Source of the DNA: Balneolaceae bacterium
GTDB lineage: Bacteria; Bacteroidota; Rhodothermia; Balneolales; Balneolaceae
Direction of reading: 5' to 3'
NCBI GenBank assembly: GCA_020832285.1
Contig: JAFIFB010000061.1
Location: 26,347-90,346, forward strand
DNA: 64,000 nt
The translations under genes and the position numbers were made by a program. Below the pieces are notes generated by a model that did not search any database, had not been told where the DNA came from, and saw only the letters and a program-made list of their open reading frames with translations. Numbering within the stretch: the stretch's first letter is position 1; every line of letters begins with the position of its first letter. Shown in pieces: positions 27,311 through 37,668 of this stretch.

Positions 27311-28165
27311 TCAGCCCAGATAAGCTCTCAGTGCAGCGCTTCGGTTGTGATGTCGCAGCTTGCGAAGTGCCTTCTCTTTGATCTGCCGAACCCGCTCACG
27401 AGTCAGGTCAAACCGTTCACCGATCTCTTCGAGAGTGAGAGAGTGTTCGCGGCCAATGCCAAAATAGAGACGAATCACTTCAGCCTCACGCTTAGTAAGC
27501 TTGGAAAGCGCACGCTCGATCTCTACTTTAAGAGATTCACCCATCAGGTCGTTATCGGGATCCGGGATCTCTTCGTTTTCAAGTACATCGAGGAGACGGT
27601 TGTCTTCGCCTTGTGCGAACGGAGCATCCATCGAAAGATGGCGGCCGGAAATTTTTAGTGTATCAGCCACCTCAGAAACAGTCATTTCCAGGCTTTCGGC
27701 AAGCTCTGCGGCTGAGGGAACTCGTTCATATTCCTGCTCCAGTTTAGAGAGTTCTTTTCCGATTTTGTTGAGTGCACCCACACGGTTCAGCGGCAGGCGT
27801 ACAATCCGGCTCTGCTCGGCCAGTGCCTGCAATATAGACTGCCGGATCCACCAAACAGCGTAGGAAATAAATTTAAATCCACGAGTTTCATCAAAACGTT
27901 TTGCCGCTTTAATTAATCCGAGATTTCCTTCATTAATCAGATCACCCAGGGAAAGGCCCTGATTCTGATACTGTTTGGCAACTGAAACCACAAAACGAAG
28001 GTTGGCTTTGGTTAATTCCTCAAGCGCCCGCTGAGATCCTTTTTGTATCTCTTTGGCGAGGCGGACTTCATCGTCAGGGGTAATTAGTTTCTCTTTTCCA
28101 ATTTCGTGAAGATAACGATCAAGCGATTCTGATTCGCGGGTTGAAATTCCTGAGCTTTTTGCCAC
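27311..28165 (-). CDS. Primary-type RNA polymerase sigma factor (RpoD family)
   Basis: A 284-residue sigma-70 of the short form used as the housekeeping sigma in the Bacteroidota group. It lacks the long N-terminal region of proteobacterial RpoD. Region 1.2 ([20 protein letters not shown]), region 2 ([33 protein letters not shown]), region 3 and region 4 ([20 protein letters not shown]) are all intact. This group of sigma factors recognises TTG/TAnnTTTG promoters. It is a single gene with spacers on both sides. Confidence 0.95.
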   Translation of the reverse strand: MAKSSGISTRESESLDRYLHEIGKEKLITPDDEVRLAKEIQKGSQRALEELTKANLRFVVSVAKQYQNQGLSLGDLINEGNLGLIKAAKRFDETRGFKFISYAVWWIRQSILQALAEQSRIVRLPLNRVGALNKIGKELSKLEQEYERVPSAAELAESLEMTVSEVADTLKISGRHLSMDAPFAQGEDNRLLDVLENEEIPDPDNDLMGESLKVEIERALSKLTKREAEVIRLYFGIGREHSLTLEEIGERFDLTRERVRQIKEKALRKLRHHNRSAALRAYLG

Positions 28166-28324
28166 GTTGAATATTTACTATGTTAAAATTTTTGTTCTAT
28201 TAAGAACTCGTAGTGTAATACGTCTCCATTGAAGGATTGTTGTATTTCTTTGAAAAAATAAACCTTAAAACTTACAAATTTTTTTTCTAAATATGAAGTA
28301 TTACTCAGCAAGTTTAGCTGTGAA

Positions 28325-29497
28325 TCACAACTGACTTAAGAATGATTTACCTTTCAAACGATTTTTTATATCAAAAAAGTCCAAAATAGTTGCAGATATA
28401 TCAGAAAAAGTTTTCCTCGTTCCCAAATTGTTGCCAGTCTGACTCCCTTTTTTAAAAACTAACAGCGGCACAAATTCTCGAGTATGATCCGTACTGTCAT
28501 CTGCCGGGTCGTTACCGTGATCGCCTGTAAACATCAGGATATCACCTTCTGTTAGTTTATCCAGGATGGCCGGAATGGCGCGGTCGATCTCCTGAAGGCA
28601 TCTCGCAAATCCTTCAGGGTCCTGCCGGTGGCCATAAATCTGATCGGTGTCAATCAGGTTAGTAAACGTAAAACTGTTATTGATACGGGCACTCATCAGG
28701 CTCAAAAGCTGTGAAATTCCCTCGGCATTGCTTTTTGTACGACGGTACTGTGAAAATACCACCTCCGTAAAAAGATCCATCACCTTACCTATGGAGTAAG
28801 TTTTGATATTTTTTTCCAAAAGCAGCGACATCAGGTTCGGTTCAGGCGGTTTTATAGAAAAATCGTGTCTTTTATCGGAAATGCGTTCAAACGAACCCGG
28901 CTCACCACAAAATGGACGAGCAATAACACGCCCCACTCCGTGCTCGCCGGTCATCACCTCATTGCGGGCATATTTGCACCATTCATACAGCTTTTCAACC
29001 GGGGTTACATCCTCATGACATGCCACCTGAAATACACTGTCAGCTGAAGTGTAGAGAATCGGCTTACCTGTTTCGATGTGTTGCACACCAAAGTCGGCAA
29101 TAACCTGCGTGCCGGAATAGGGACGATTGCAAAGAACGCCATCTACTCCAATCCCACTGCAAAACTTAAGGATCAGTGAACCTGGAAATCCATCCGGATA
29201 GGTAGGAAAAGGCTGATCCAGATGAATACCGGCAATTTCCCAGTGGCCGGTTGTGGAATCTTTACCCGGTGACATTTCACGCATCTTCCCGTATGATGCG
29301 ATCGGTTTTTTGTTCTTTTTAACAGAAGCCAGTTCACGGATATTGCCAAGTCCGAGGCGTTCAAAGTTCGGGAGTCTCACCTTCGTTATGGCACTTATAT
29401 TTCCAAGTGTATCGGCATTTTCATCGCCATAAAGGTGTGCGTCTTCTTGTGCACCAATCCCCAGGCCATCAACGATAACTAAAAATATTCGTTGCAT
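28325..29497 (-). CDS. deoB: Phosphopentomutase
   Basis: A 390-residue alkaline-phosphatase-superfamily enzyme that interconverts ribose- or deoxyribose-1-phosphate and the 5-phosphate in nucleoside salvage. The metal-binding N-terminus is IFLVIVDGLGIGAQ. KDSTTGHWEIAGI carries the phosphorylated threonine of the family, and the C-terminal FTGDHGNDPADDSTDHTREF has the second metal set. The length is normal. It starts two bases after the GAF-domain gene, so they are co-transcribed. Confidence 0.97.
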   Translation of the reverse strand: MQRIFLVIVDGLGIGAQEDAHLYGDENADTLGNISAITKVRLPNFERLGLGNIRELASVKKNKKPIASYGKMREMSPGKDSTTGHWEIAGIHLDQPFPTYPDGFPGSLILKFCSGIGVDGVLCNRPYSGTQVIADFGVQHIETGKPILYTSADSVFQVACHEDVTPVEKLYEWCKYARNEVMTGEHGVGRVIARPFCGEPGSFERISDKRHDFSIKPPEPNLMSLLLEKNIKTYSIGKVMDLFTEVVFSQYRRTKSNAEGISQLLSLMSARINNSFTFTNLIDTDQIYGHRQDPEGFARCLQEIDRAIPAILDKLTEGDILMFTGDHGNDPADDSTDHTREFVPLLVFKKGSQTGNNLGTRKTFSDISATILDFFDIKNRLKGKSFLSQL

Positions 29498-29499
29498 TA

Positions 29500-30954
29500 C
29501 TAAAAGTTTACAATTGACTTACTCTCTCCTTTCATAGCACGGCTTAATGCCTGTTTTGCTTCCTGAATAATCGTTACGGCATCTTCATCACTGTTATCCA
29601 GGAATTTTGAACCCGCTTTAGCACGAATTCTCACCTCACGACCATCACCCAGGTCCATATCATTTTTCAGCTCTTCAAAATTTATGGAGACCCATTTCCG
29701 GTGATGCTCTTCTGTTGCACCATAAAGCAGATAGGAAAACACATAATCGCTGTTAAATCCAATGAGGCCATTGAAACCCAGCCTGGACGGATTCAATGCC
29801 TTTACAACAGTTCTCTGTATTTTTTTCAGATCTTCCAGCCGGAAACGGGAACGAAGTTCAGAAGAATTTTCAATACCTATCAATCCGAACCAAACATTAT
29901 CTTTTTCATCCCTTTGCAGCTCTTTTTGCAGACACAGCTTCCAGATATCTGCCGAAAAACTGCTGTATTCGGTATTAAAAAGATTTTCCTCTGGTTTCAT
30001 TTTTTCCATTGATGACTGCATTGTCAATGCAGCAATTCTTACAATATTTGTGAATTGATGTTTGGCAGATTCTGTAAAAGTTAGCGGGTTTTTATCATAA
30101 ACCAGCACTACAGCCTGCCTGCGGTCAAACAATGTCATTGGGATAGCCAGTGTAGCTCCTTCGGTAGATGCTTCGGAAGTGGAAACCCGTTTGGGATTCT
30201 GATTGAAATGCATCGAAAACAGGGGTTCATTTTTCTGAAGCGCATCGTATGCCATCGAACGCTGTTCAAGCATCAAACCGGGAAGCGGAGATTTCGGAGC
30301 ACGTGAAGAACGAAGCACTGTAACCCAGGTTTCCATTCCGCGCATTGCCACTGTTACCCCGCCGTTTGGCAGCAAATCCTGCATCTGTTCTGCAGCTACA
30401 TCCAGCATTTCTGCCGGACTTAGCTCTATAGTAATTTTTTGAAGTGCATGGTCGTAATCTGTCCAGCGGTTCTGATCATCATATAAATCTGTCAGCTCCA
30501 GGTATGTATTCAGCACGTTGATATGTGCATTTTTATAAGAAGATATCGCCTTATCATGTTCCCTGAGTGTGAGTTTACGGTCTGTCTCAAGTACAGTTAT
30601 AGCAACCGTCTGCCCATTATTTATGAAAGGAATCAGTGTAAGATACCGAACAGGAACTACATCATAATAATGTGGAAAATCCTTGCTATGGAGTTCCTTC
30701 CCGATTTCAAGCTGAATAATTTCCCGAATCGTACTGTATTCGTTTAAAAAAAACGCTTCAAAACCCACGCGATCCTGAAACATCACATTGGGAAGTGTGG
30801 TGTAGGTGGTTTCAAGCACAAACTGCTCACGGGAACGGTTCACCCAATAGAGATATCCGGTCTGTACATCCACAGCTTTCCCCAAAAGCTGCATCAGGTC
30901 GTCCATGATGTGCTTAAATTCTAAAAGTGCTTTTTCTTCTCTTTTTTTGTTCAT
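29500..30954 (-). CDS. GAF-like protein with a degenerate GGDEF-type C-terminus
   Basis: A 484-residue soluble protein of unknown role. Residues about 1-150 and 165-330 each look like a GAF-type sensor fold (for example YLYWVNRSREQFVLETTY and LAIPMTLFDRRQAVVLVYD). The last 150 residues follow the diguanylate cyclase topology (FGLIGIENSSELRSRF, then GLIGFNSDYVFSYLLYG, then IIQEAKQALSRAMKGES), but the catalytic GGDEF loop is missing. It sits between pepF and deoB in one operon. A catalytically dead signalling or scaffold role is inferred. Confidence 0.7.
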   Translation of the reverse strand: MNKKREEKALLEFKHIMDDLMQLLGKAVDVQTGYLYWVNRSREQFVLETTYTTLPNVMFQDRVGFEAFFLNEYSTIREIIQLEIGKELHSKDFPHYYDVVPVRYLTLIPFINNGQTVAITVLETDRKLTLREHDKAISSYKNAHINVLNTYLELTDLYDDQNRWTDYDHALQKITIELSPAEMLDVAAEQMQDLLPNGGVTVAMRGMETWVTVLRSSRAPKSPLPGLMLEQRSMAYDALQKNEPLFSMHFNQNPKRVSTSEASTEGATLAIPMTLFDRRQAVVLVYDKNPLTFTESAKHQFTNIVRIAALTMQSSMEKMKPEENLFNTEYSSFSADIWKLCLQKELQRDEKDNVWFGLIGIENSSELRSRFRLEDLKKIQRTVVKALNPSRLGFNGLIGFNSDYVFSYLLYGATEEHHRKWVSINFEELKNDMDLGDGREVRIRAKAGSKFLDNSDEDAVTIIQEAKQALSRAMKGESKSIVNF

Positions 30955-30990
30955 AAAAATGGATTCGATCTGCCGGGAAAAGTACTGTTT

Positions 30991-32790
30991 TTAAACCGTC
31001 TCTGCTAACTTTTCAGCCTCTTCCACCATATATTCAAACAGCCTGAGGCCATTCTTCCAGAAATCGGAATCTTTGATATCGAGTCCCAGTTTGCCAACCA
31101 GATTGTGCGGCCAGTCGGATCCTCCCGCTTCAAGCAGTTCCATATATTTTTCCGAAAATCCGTTTCTCTCCGAACTGCGGTACACATCATACAATGCCAA
31201 AACGAGAAGCTCCCCGAAAGCGTAGGCATAAACATAACCGGGTGTGTGCAGAAAATGTGGAATATAACACCACCAAAGCCTGTATTCATCGGTAATTTTT
31301 ACGGAATCGCCATAGAGCTGGTGCTGGGTTTCGTACCAGAGCTCCGAGAACTGTTCGGTAGTCAGCTCACCTTCAGTCCGGCGGGCGGTGTGAATTTTTT
31401 CTTCAAACCGGTTCATTGAAATCTGCCGAAACACAGTGGCAATCGTATCATCAATTTTACTGATCAGCAGTGCGAGCTTTTCGGCGGGATCATCAATGCG
31501 GCTCATCAGCTTATTGAAAACCAGCATTTCGCCAAATACTGATGCGGTTTCAGCCGTAGTAAGAGGTGTGGACGACTGCAATTCACCTTGTTTTCGGGAG
31601 AGGTATTGATGAACACCGTGGCCAAGCTCATGCGCCAGTGTTTGCACATCACGCAACTGTCCGTCGTAGTTCATAAAAACATAGGGGTGAACCGAACTGA
31701 CTGTACTCGCCGAATAGGCTCCTCCCCTTTTTCCCGGTTTGATGGCGGCATCAATCCACTCTTTCTCAAAAAATAGCGAAGTAATCTTTCCCATTTCCGG
31801 GTGGAAATCTTCGTAAGAATCGAGTACCATCTCCCTGGCTTCATTCCAATGAATGGTCTTCGTGGTTTTGGCGATAGGTGCATACCGGTCGTAATCAAAA
31901 AGTTCATCATAACCGAGTAGCTTTTTTTTAAGCCGGTAATAACGCTGCACCAATCCATAGCTGCCTGTAACCGCACTCACCAGGGCATCCACAGTTTCAT
32001 CATTGGTTTGATTTGAGAGATTTCGACTGCTGATCCAGCTATTGTAGTTACGGAGTTTGTCGTTCGTGAATTTATCAGCCAAAACCGTATTAAAAATAAA
32101 TGTGAGACTTCTGGAGTGCTGATGAAATGTTTTCGTGAGGGACTGATGCGCTTTTTGCCGCTGCTCCCGGTCGGGGTTGTGCAGTTTACTCAACACCTCC
32201 TGCTCGGTCATTTGCTCTCCCTCAAATTCAAACCGGGCGGCTCCGAGTGTTTCATCAAAATAACGGTTCCAGGCAGATCGGCCGGTCACCGATTTGGCAC
32301 TCATCACTTTTTCGGCCTCTTCAGACAACGTGTGATCTTTATACAGACGGGAAACTTCAAGGTAGTGCCTGAATTTTTTTAACTCATTCGATTCAATAAT
32401 TCGTGCCGCCTGCTCATCACTCAGCTTCTGCCATTCCACATCAAAAAAAACCAGTTTCTGGCTGATTTCTGAACCCAGCTCGCGAGACTGCTGCAGCAGC
32501 TTTCCAAATTCAGGGTCTTCGGTGTTAGTTGACCAGATCAGTTGAGAATACGAACCAATTTTTCGAATAACCTGAATAATTTCTTCATACTCAGCCAGTG
32601 CGGCTGCAAATGTTTTCGGATCCAGCTCACTGATTTTTCCTCTGTAAGACTGGCTGAAACGATCGGCCAGTTCCAGAACCTTTTTCCGGTCTTCATTCAG
32701 TTTTTTATCTGATGGTGATTCGTAAAGGTCGGAAAGATCCCACTGAATGTTTTCAGCTCCGGATTTTTTTTTGTCTGATGATGCCTGCAT
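30991..32790 (-). CDS. pepF: Oligoendopeptidase F (M3 metallopeptidase)
   Basis: A 599-residue cytoplasmic zinc peptidase that cuts oligopeptides. The active site HELGH lies near residues 387-391 (TLAHELGHGVHQYLSRKQG), with the downstream zinc glutamate in TAETASVFGEMLVF. The PepF-type C-terminus (YVYAYAFGELLVLALYDVY) is present. The length is as usual for the family. It is the first gene of a likely pepF-GAF protein-deoB operon, with 36 bases to the next gene. Confidence 0.97.
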   Translation of the reverse strand: MQASSDKKKSGAENIQWDLSDLYESPSDKKLNEDRKKVLELADRFSQSYRGKISELDPKTFAAALAEYEEIIQVIRKIGSYSQLIWSTNTEDPEFGKLLQQSRELGSEISQKLVFFDVEWQKLSDEQAARIIESNELKKFRHYLEVSRLYKDHTLSEEAEKVMSAKSVTGRSAWNRYFDETLGAARFEFEGEQMTEQEVLSKLHNPDREQRQKAHQSLTKTFHQHSRSLTFIFNTVLADKFTNDKLRNYNSWISSRNLSNQTNDETVDALVSAVTGSYGLVQRYYRLKKKLLGYDELFDYDRYAPIAKTTKTIHWNEAREMVLDSYEDFHPEMGKITSLFFEKEWIDAAIKPGKRGGAYSASTVSSVHPYVFMNYDGQLRDVQTLAHELGHGVHQYLSRKQGELQSSTPLTTAETASVFGEMLVFNKLMSRIDDPAEKLALLISKIDDTIATVFRQISMNRFEEKIHTARRTEGELTTEQFSELWYETQHQLYGDSVKITDEYRLWWCYIPHFLHTPGYVYAYAFGELLVLALYDVYRSSERNGFSEKYMELLEAGGSDWPHNLVGKLGLDIKDSDFWKNGLRLFEYMVEEAEKLAETV

Positions 32791-33171
32791 GAACGGGTAT
32801 TTGTGAATATTAAAAAGCTCGGTTGAATATAAACAAAACCAGCTCCGCGATAAATTCCGATTGGTGGTAATTTTTTACAGGCAGTGACCCAATTGTTGTG
32901 GGATGCGGGATTCCGGAAGCTGGTTACGGGTATGATTTTCGATATGCGGTTTGTGCTCTGTAATTTTCATTTTGGAGACTGCAGGAGTGAACTTAACTTT
33001 CAACATTCATCAGCGAAGTACTGCAACGCTCAACCATATTTATTGAAAGTTTGATTGATTTGTTTGAAAGTTAAATATTTTTGAGAGTCTTTTAACGCAG
33101 GTTAATCGATGACCATCTGCACACGACACGCATTTCAACGCCTGCCTCACTCCCTCCTACCCTTTCCGGAT

Positions 33172-33250
33172 TCCAACGACAACCCCTCGAAATTGTGTGC
33201 TGCTTTTTTAAACTATTCACCCCAGGGTGTTTTTATGTTGCATTTTTTCC
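33172..33250. repeat. Dispersed intergenic repeat A, copy 2
   Basis: Begins TTCCAACGACAACCCCTCGA, as does copy 1 at 1750-1830, and continues with similar but diverged sequence to GGGTGTTTTTATGTTGCATTTT. It is in the same orientation as copy 1 and also intergenic. Confidence 0.7.
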
Positions 33251-33284
33251 TCTCTCAAATTGAGTTCTTTCCAAAATTCCAATC

Positions 33285-33342
33285 CATCGGGGAGGGGATT
33301 TCAATTATCCCAAAAATAACTACCCTTAACAATTCCAGCAAG
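33285..33342. repeat. Dispersed intergenic repeat B, copy 1
   Basis: The core GGGGATTTCAATTATCCCAA followed by AATAACTACCCTTAACAATTCC recurs at 52618-52676 (same strand) and at 58168-58215 (opposite strand) with a few changes. All three are intergenic. Confidence 0.65.
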
Positions 33343-33581
33343 ATCCCTTAATGAATGATGTAAACCGAACGATCTGTATCGAAAGCACATTTAAACTCAC
33401 ATCAAATAAACTTTATCAGAATCCAAAATTCATCGTATTTTTAAGCAATTATGATTAGTTTAAAGAATTAAACATCTGCATTTGTAAAGATTTTTAATCA
33501 CTATTTTACGCAGAGAATGTAACCCGGTCAGTCCGGTTAAATAATTAATTTGTTCACATCCAATAAGAAGACCCTACTGTT

Positions 33582-36500
33582 TTGAAATCACTTGAAGCCG
33601 TTTTCGGACCCAACTCAGCACTTGTCGAAGAGCTTTATAAGCAATATCAGGAAAACCCGGACAGCGTACCCCAGCACTGGAAAAAATATTTTAATGAAGT
33701 AGACGGGGAAGCGGTTCCCAAGCCGGCAACCGGAGAGAACGGGGCGCCTGCTGTAAAGGAAAAACCAGCCCCTGAAGCACCTCCCCAAAAAGAAAAAGAA
33801 AAACCGGCCAAAAAAGAACCTTCTATTCCCGAAGGCTTCGAAGTCCATAAAGTAAAAGGTGTGGCTTCAAAAATTGTGGATAACATGGATGAGAGTATCT
33901 ATGTTCCCACCGCTACGTCGCTGAGAGTGCTTCCCGTTAAAATGATGACTGAAGACAGGGCCATCATCAATTCACACCTGCTGAAATCCGGCGGGCCGAA
34001 AGCCTCTTTCACTCACTTAATAGCATGGGCAATTATTCAGGGGCTCAAAGAGTATCCGAATATTAATTCATACTATCTTAACCGGGATGGCGACCATTAC
34101 AAAGTGGCACCAGACAGTGTGAATCTCGGAATTGCTGTTGACCTTGAATCGCGGGACGGGTCCAGAAACCTGGTTGTTCCCAATATCAAGGGTGTGGACA
34201 AAATGAATTTCAAAGAATTTCTGCATGCCTATGCCGTATTGATTGATAAGGCCAGAAACGGAAAACTTGAAATTTCCGATTTTCAAAACACTACCATCAG
34301 CATCACCAATCCCGGAACTATCGGCACGGTTTCTTCTGTGCCCCGGCTGATGAAAGGCCAGGGGGCTATCATCGCGACCGGTGCCATCAACTATCCGGCC
34401 GAGTTTCAATCGATGGCGCAGGATGTGCTAAACCAGCTTGGCGTCAGCAAGGTAATGACTATGACCTGTACCTACGACCACCGGATTATCCAGGGTGCTG
34501 AGTCGGGCATGTTCCTTCAAAAAGTAACTGCTCTTTTGAATGGCGAAGAAGAATTTTATCAAAAGATTTTCTCTGACCTGGACATTCCTTACGAGCCGTT
34601 CCCTTACGGTGCCGATACCTACGAAGGCTTACTGAGCGGACGAGGCAATACACTTGAACAGGACCGCCGTGCAATTGCCGTATGGAGACTTATTAATATG
34701 TACCGGATGCGCGGCCATGTGGTGGCTGACCTGGACCCGCTGCGAACTGAACCCGGCCGAAGCCCGGAACTGGATCTCGAATATTACGGACTTACACTCT
34801 GGGATCTCGATCGTGAATTTTTTTGCGACGGGCTGGGCGGACAGAAAACCGCAAAACTTCGAGATATCATACAGTTACTGCGGAACACCTACTGTGGAAC
34901 TATAGGTGCGGAGTACAAGCACCTTCTCGACCTGGATGAGAGAAAGTGGCTGCGTGAAACGATGGAATCGACCACCAATACACCTGATCTCAGCAAAGAC
35001 GACCGTGAAGAAATCCTGCATAAGTTAAACCAGGCAATGGCCTTTGAACAGTTTCTTCACAAGAAATACATTGGGCACAAACGGTTTTCACTTGAAGGCG
35101 CCGAAACGCTGATCCCGATGATGCATTTTCTTATCGAGCGTGCCGGTATCAACGATGTTGAGAAGTTTTTCCTTGGAATGGCACACAGAGGGCGTCTCAA
35201 CATTCTTGTAAACATCATGAACAAACCTTACCGAAAAGTATTTGCGGACTTTGAAGGTAATATTGACCCGGATACCATCCAGGGCTCGGGGGATGTGAAG
35301 TATCACCTTGGCTCAAAAGGTTATTATGAAACAATTGACGGAAAAAAAATTGAACTTGAACTGCTGCCTAATCCCAGCCATCTCGAAGCTGTAAACCCGG
35401 TAGTGGAAGGAACCGCCCGAGCCAGCCAGGATCACTATAGCCAGGAAGACGCAAAGAAAAAAATTGTCCCTCTGTTAATGCATGGCGATGCTGCTTTCGC
35501 CGGACAGGGTGTTGTGGCTGAAACTCTAAACATGTCTCAGCTCCGCGGGTATGAAACGGGTGGTACTATTCACATCATCATTAATAACCAAATCGGGTTT
35601 ACCACGCTGCCAAAAGATGCCCGATCCACCGAGTATGCATCCGATATCGCGAAAATGATTCTGGCACCCATTTTCCATGTCAACGGAGACGACCCGGAAG
35701 CCGCAGTTCACGCTATCAATATGGCTCTGGACTACCGCCAGAAATTTGGCAAAGATGTGGTTATTGACTTGATCTGTTACCGCAAACATGGCCACAATGA
35801 AGGTGATGAGCCGGCTTTTACTCAGCCTGGTCTCTATAAAGAGATAGAAAATCATGAAACAGTCCGGGATCTCTATGTAAAAGAATTGCTTCGAAAAGGC
35901 GAGTTCACCGAGGAGGAAACGCAGGCTATTTTTGATGAATTTGAAGAGCTTCTTCAGCAAGCTTTTGAAGATGCAAAAAGCTCTCCGGCTCTTGAAGTTA
36001 CCGAAAAAATGCTTGACAGAACCGAAGAACTCCAAAAAGAGAGAGCCGATTTTCCGGATACTACATATCCGGTGGACGAACTGAAGGAAATTGCCGTAAA
36101 ACTCAATACAGTACCCACCGATTTTGACGCGAACCCAAAACTTCTCCGGCAGCTTGCCAAACGGGCAGAAGCTGCTCAAAACAACGAACGCACTATCGAC
36201 TGGGGGTTTGCCGAAGCATTGGCTTTCGGATCCCTGCTCAAAAACGGCACAACCGTCAGACTAACCGGACAGGATGCAGAACGGGGAACATTTTCCCACC
36301 GTCACGCAGTGTTGCACGGAACCAATACGAATCAGCGTTTTATTCCTCTGAATAATCTCAATGAGAATCAGGGCAAATTTTATCCCTATAACAGTCATTT
36401 GAGTGAATTTGCAGCCCTTGGCTTTGAGTTCGGGTATTCTTCCGCCAAACCGGAAGCATTGGTTATCTGGGAAGCCCAGTTTGGTGATTTTGTGAATGGT

Positions 36501-37220
36501 GGACAGATCATTATCGACCAATTTATTTCGTCATCAGAAGCAAAATGGGGTCAGAGATCATCTTTGGTGATGACACTTCCCCATGGGTATGAAGGCCAGG
36601 GACCGGAACACTCATCGGCCAGGCTTGAACGGTTTTTACAGCTATGTGCTGAAGACAACATTCAGGTGGCTAATCTCACAACGCCGACCCAGTATTTTCA
36701 CGTCTTAAGAAAACAAATTCTTCAGGACAAGAAAAAACCGCTTGTTATCATGTCACCCAAAAGCTTGCTGAGGCATCCTCTGGCCGTTTGTAATGTAGAA
36801 AATTTGGCAGAAGGAGCCTTCCAGCCATTCATTCCTGATGTTGATGTGGAAGATCCGAAATCGATCGACAGGCTTATTATTTGCTCAGGAAAAGTGTATT
36901 ACGATCTTTTCAATGAACGAAAAGAAAAAGGAAAAGATAATGTAGCAATTGCACGGCTTGAACAGTTTTATCCGTTGCCGGACAAAGATCTGAATAACTG
37001 TCTTGAACAGTTCAAACATGTGAAAGAAATAGTTTGGTGCCAGGAAGAACCCCGAAACATGGGAGCATGGACCTATATTTTCCCGCGCCTCCAAAATTTG
37101 CTTAAGAAGGGCCAGAAACTGAGTTACGCCGGGCGACAGGCAGCTGCATCTCCCGCTGCGGGACAAAAGAAGATCCACGACGCCGAACAGGCTAAACTGA
37201 TCAGTGTGGCTTTGGGGTGA
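33582..37220 (+). CDS. kgd: Fused 2-oxoglutarate dehydrogenase E1 / succinyltransferase (Kgd type)
   Basis: A 1212-residue multifunctional enzyme of the TCA cycle. Residues 1-40 are the E1 N-terminal dehydrogenase helix motif (FGPNSALVEELYKQYQENPD), and 45-95 form a Pro/Lys/Glu linker. About 95-340 is an E2-type acyltransferase domain without a lipoyl domain, with the catalytic histidine near 300 in DHRIIQGAESG. About 360-1212 is the ThDP-dependent E1 with RSTEYASDIAKM, GDDPEA (cofactor motif near 703) and HSSARLERFLQL. It uses TTG at 33582: a stop lies six codons upstream and the E1 N-terminal motif begins at once, so no ATG start is possible. This fusion is best known from actinobacteria. 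Confidence 0.95.
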   Translation: MKSLEAVFGPNSALVEELYKQYQENPDSVPQHWKKYFNEVDGEAVPKPATGENGAPAVKEKPAPEAPPQKEKEKPAKKEPSIPEGFEVHKVKGVASKIVDNMDESIYVPTATSLRVLPVKMMTEDRAIINSHLLKSGGPKASFTHLIAWAIIQGLKEYPNINSYYLNRDGDHYKVAPDSVNLGIAVDLESRDGSRNLVVPNIKGVDKMNFKEFLHAYAVLIDKARNGKLEISDFQNTTISITNPGTIGTVSSVPRLMKGQGAIIATGAINYPAEFQSMAQDVLNQLGVSKVMTMTCTYDHRIIQGAESGMFLQKVTALLNGEEEFYQKIFSDLDIPYEPFPYGADTYEGLLSGRGNTLEQDRRAIAVWRLINMYRMRGHVVADLDPLRTEPGRSPELDLEYYGLTLWDLDREFFCDGLGGQKTAKLRDIIQLLRNTYCGTIGAEYKHLLDLDERKWLRETMESTTNTPDLSKDDREEILHKLNQAMAFEQFLHKKYIGHKRFSLEGAETLIPMMHFLIERAGINDVEKFFLGMAHRGRLNILVNIMNKPYRKVFADFEGNIDPDTIQGSGDVKYHLGSKGYYETIDGKKIELELLPNPSHLEAVNPVVEGTARASQDHYSQEDAKKKIVPLLMHGDAAFAGQGVVAETLNMSQLRGYETGGTIHIIINNQIGFTTLPKDARSTEYASDIAKMILAPIFHVNGDDPEAAVHAINMALDYRQKFGKDVVIDLICYRKHGHNEGDEPAFTQPGLYKEIENHETVRDLYVKELLRKGEFTEEETQAIFDEFEELLQQAFEDAKSSPALEVTEKMLDRTEELQKERADFPDTTYPVDELKEIAVKLNTVPTDFDANPKLLRQLAKRAEAAQNNERTIDWGFAEALAFGSLLKNGTTVRLTGQDAERGTFSHRHAVLHGTNTNQRFIPLNNLNENQGKFYPYNSHLSEFAALGFEFGYSSAKPEALVIWEAQFGDFVNGGQIIIDQFISSSEAKWGQRSSLVMTLPHGYEGQGPEHSSARLERFLQLCAEDNIQVANLTTPTQYFHVLRKQILQDKKKPLVIMSPKSLLRHPLAVCNVENLAEGAFQPFIPDVDVEDPKSIDRLIICSGKVYYDLFNERKEKGKDNVAIARLEQFYPLPDKDLNNCLEQFKHVKEIVWCQEEPRNMGAWTYIFPRLQNLLKKGQKLSYAGRQAAASPAAGQKKIHDAEQAKLISVALG

Positions 37221-37668
37221 ATCAGTCAAAAATAAAGATCACTCTGTTGCCAAACTTGTTTAAGCATGAGCTCAATTTACTGCAAAAAAATATTGAACCT
37301 GTCGCGGTCATTCCCTGAGAGACAAATCTGAAAGTGGTTTTCTCTCGGGAATGAATTAAATCATTAAGTAAATATGTTGATCATCCCGAGGCTTAAGGAC
37401 GAGACAAAAAGTATAAAGGCTGTGAATCAATTGCCAGCGGATTCTGCCGGGTGACGGAAAAATTTTGCCCAAGGCATCCCTTTGGGGCAAGGCCGATTTG
37501 GATTATAGCCTTTATTATTCTTGGGATACGGCGGATGAAATTTTTCTACACGTCACCCATCAGCCACCCTGTTTCCGCCACTTGATTCAAGGCCGGGCAA
37601 ATCTCCATCAAACAACTTTAACTTATCAAAATGTTTATGGGTAATGACAAACTGCAGTCCCCTCTTGC
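37221..37668. other. 448-bp spacer after kgd, with an inverted repeat
   Basis: No gene is supported. 37309-37353 is an imperfect hairpin (CATTCCCTGAGAG pairing with CTCTCGGGAATG) about 90 bases past the kgd stop and may act as its terminator, though no T-run follows. A second GC-rich hairpin-prone segment at about 37468-37490 (GCCCAAGGCATCCCTTTGGG) resembles the reverse complement of 1861-1885. The kgd gene and folE2 converge here. Confidence 0.5.

Larger units (their letters stand above)
32791..33581. other. 791-bp spacer between pepF and the kgd fusion
   Basis: A divergent promoter region without a supported gene. It holds copy 2 of repeat A (33172-33250) and a copy of repeat B (33285-33342). 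Its frames have no conserved features. The right end (33400-33560) is AT-rich and should carry the promoter for the kgd gene. No ATG is available in frame before the TTG start at 33582, because a stop lies six codons upstream. Confidence 0.6.
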
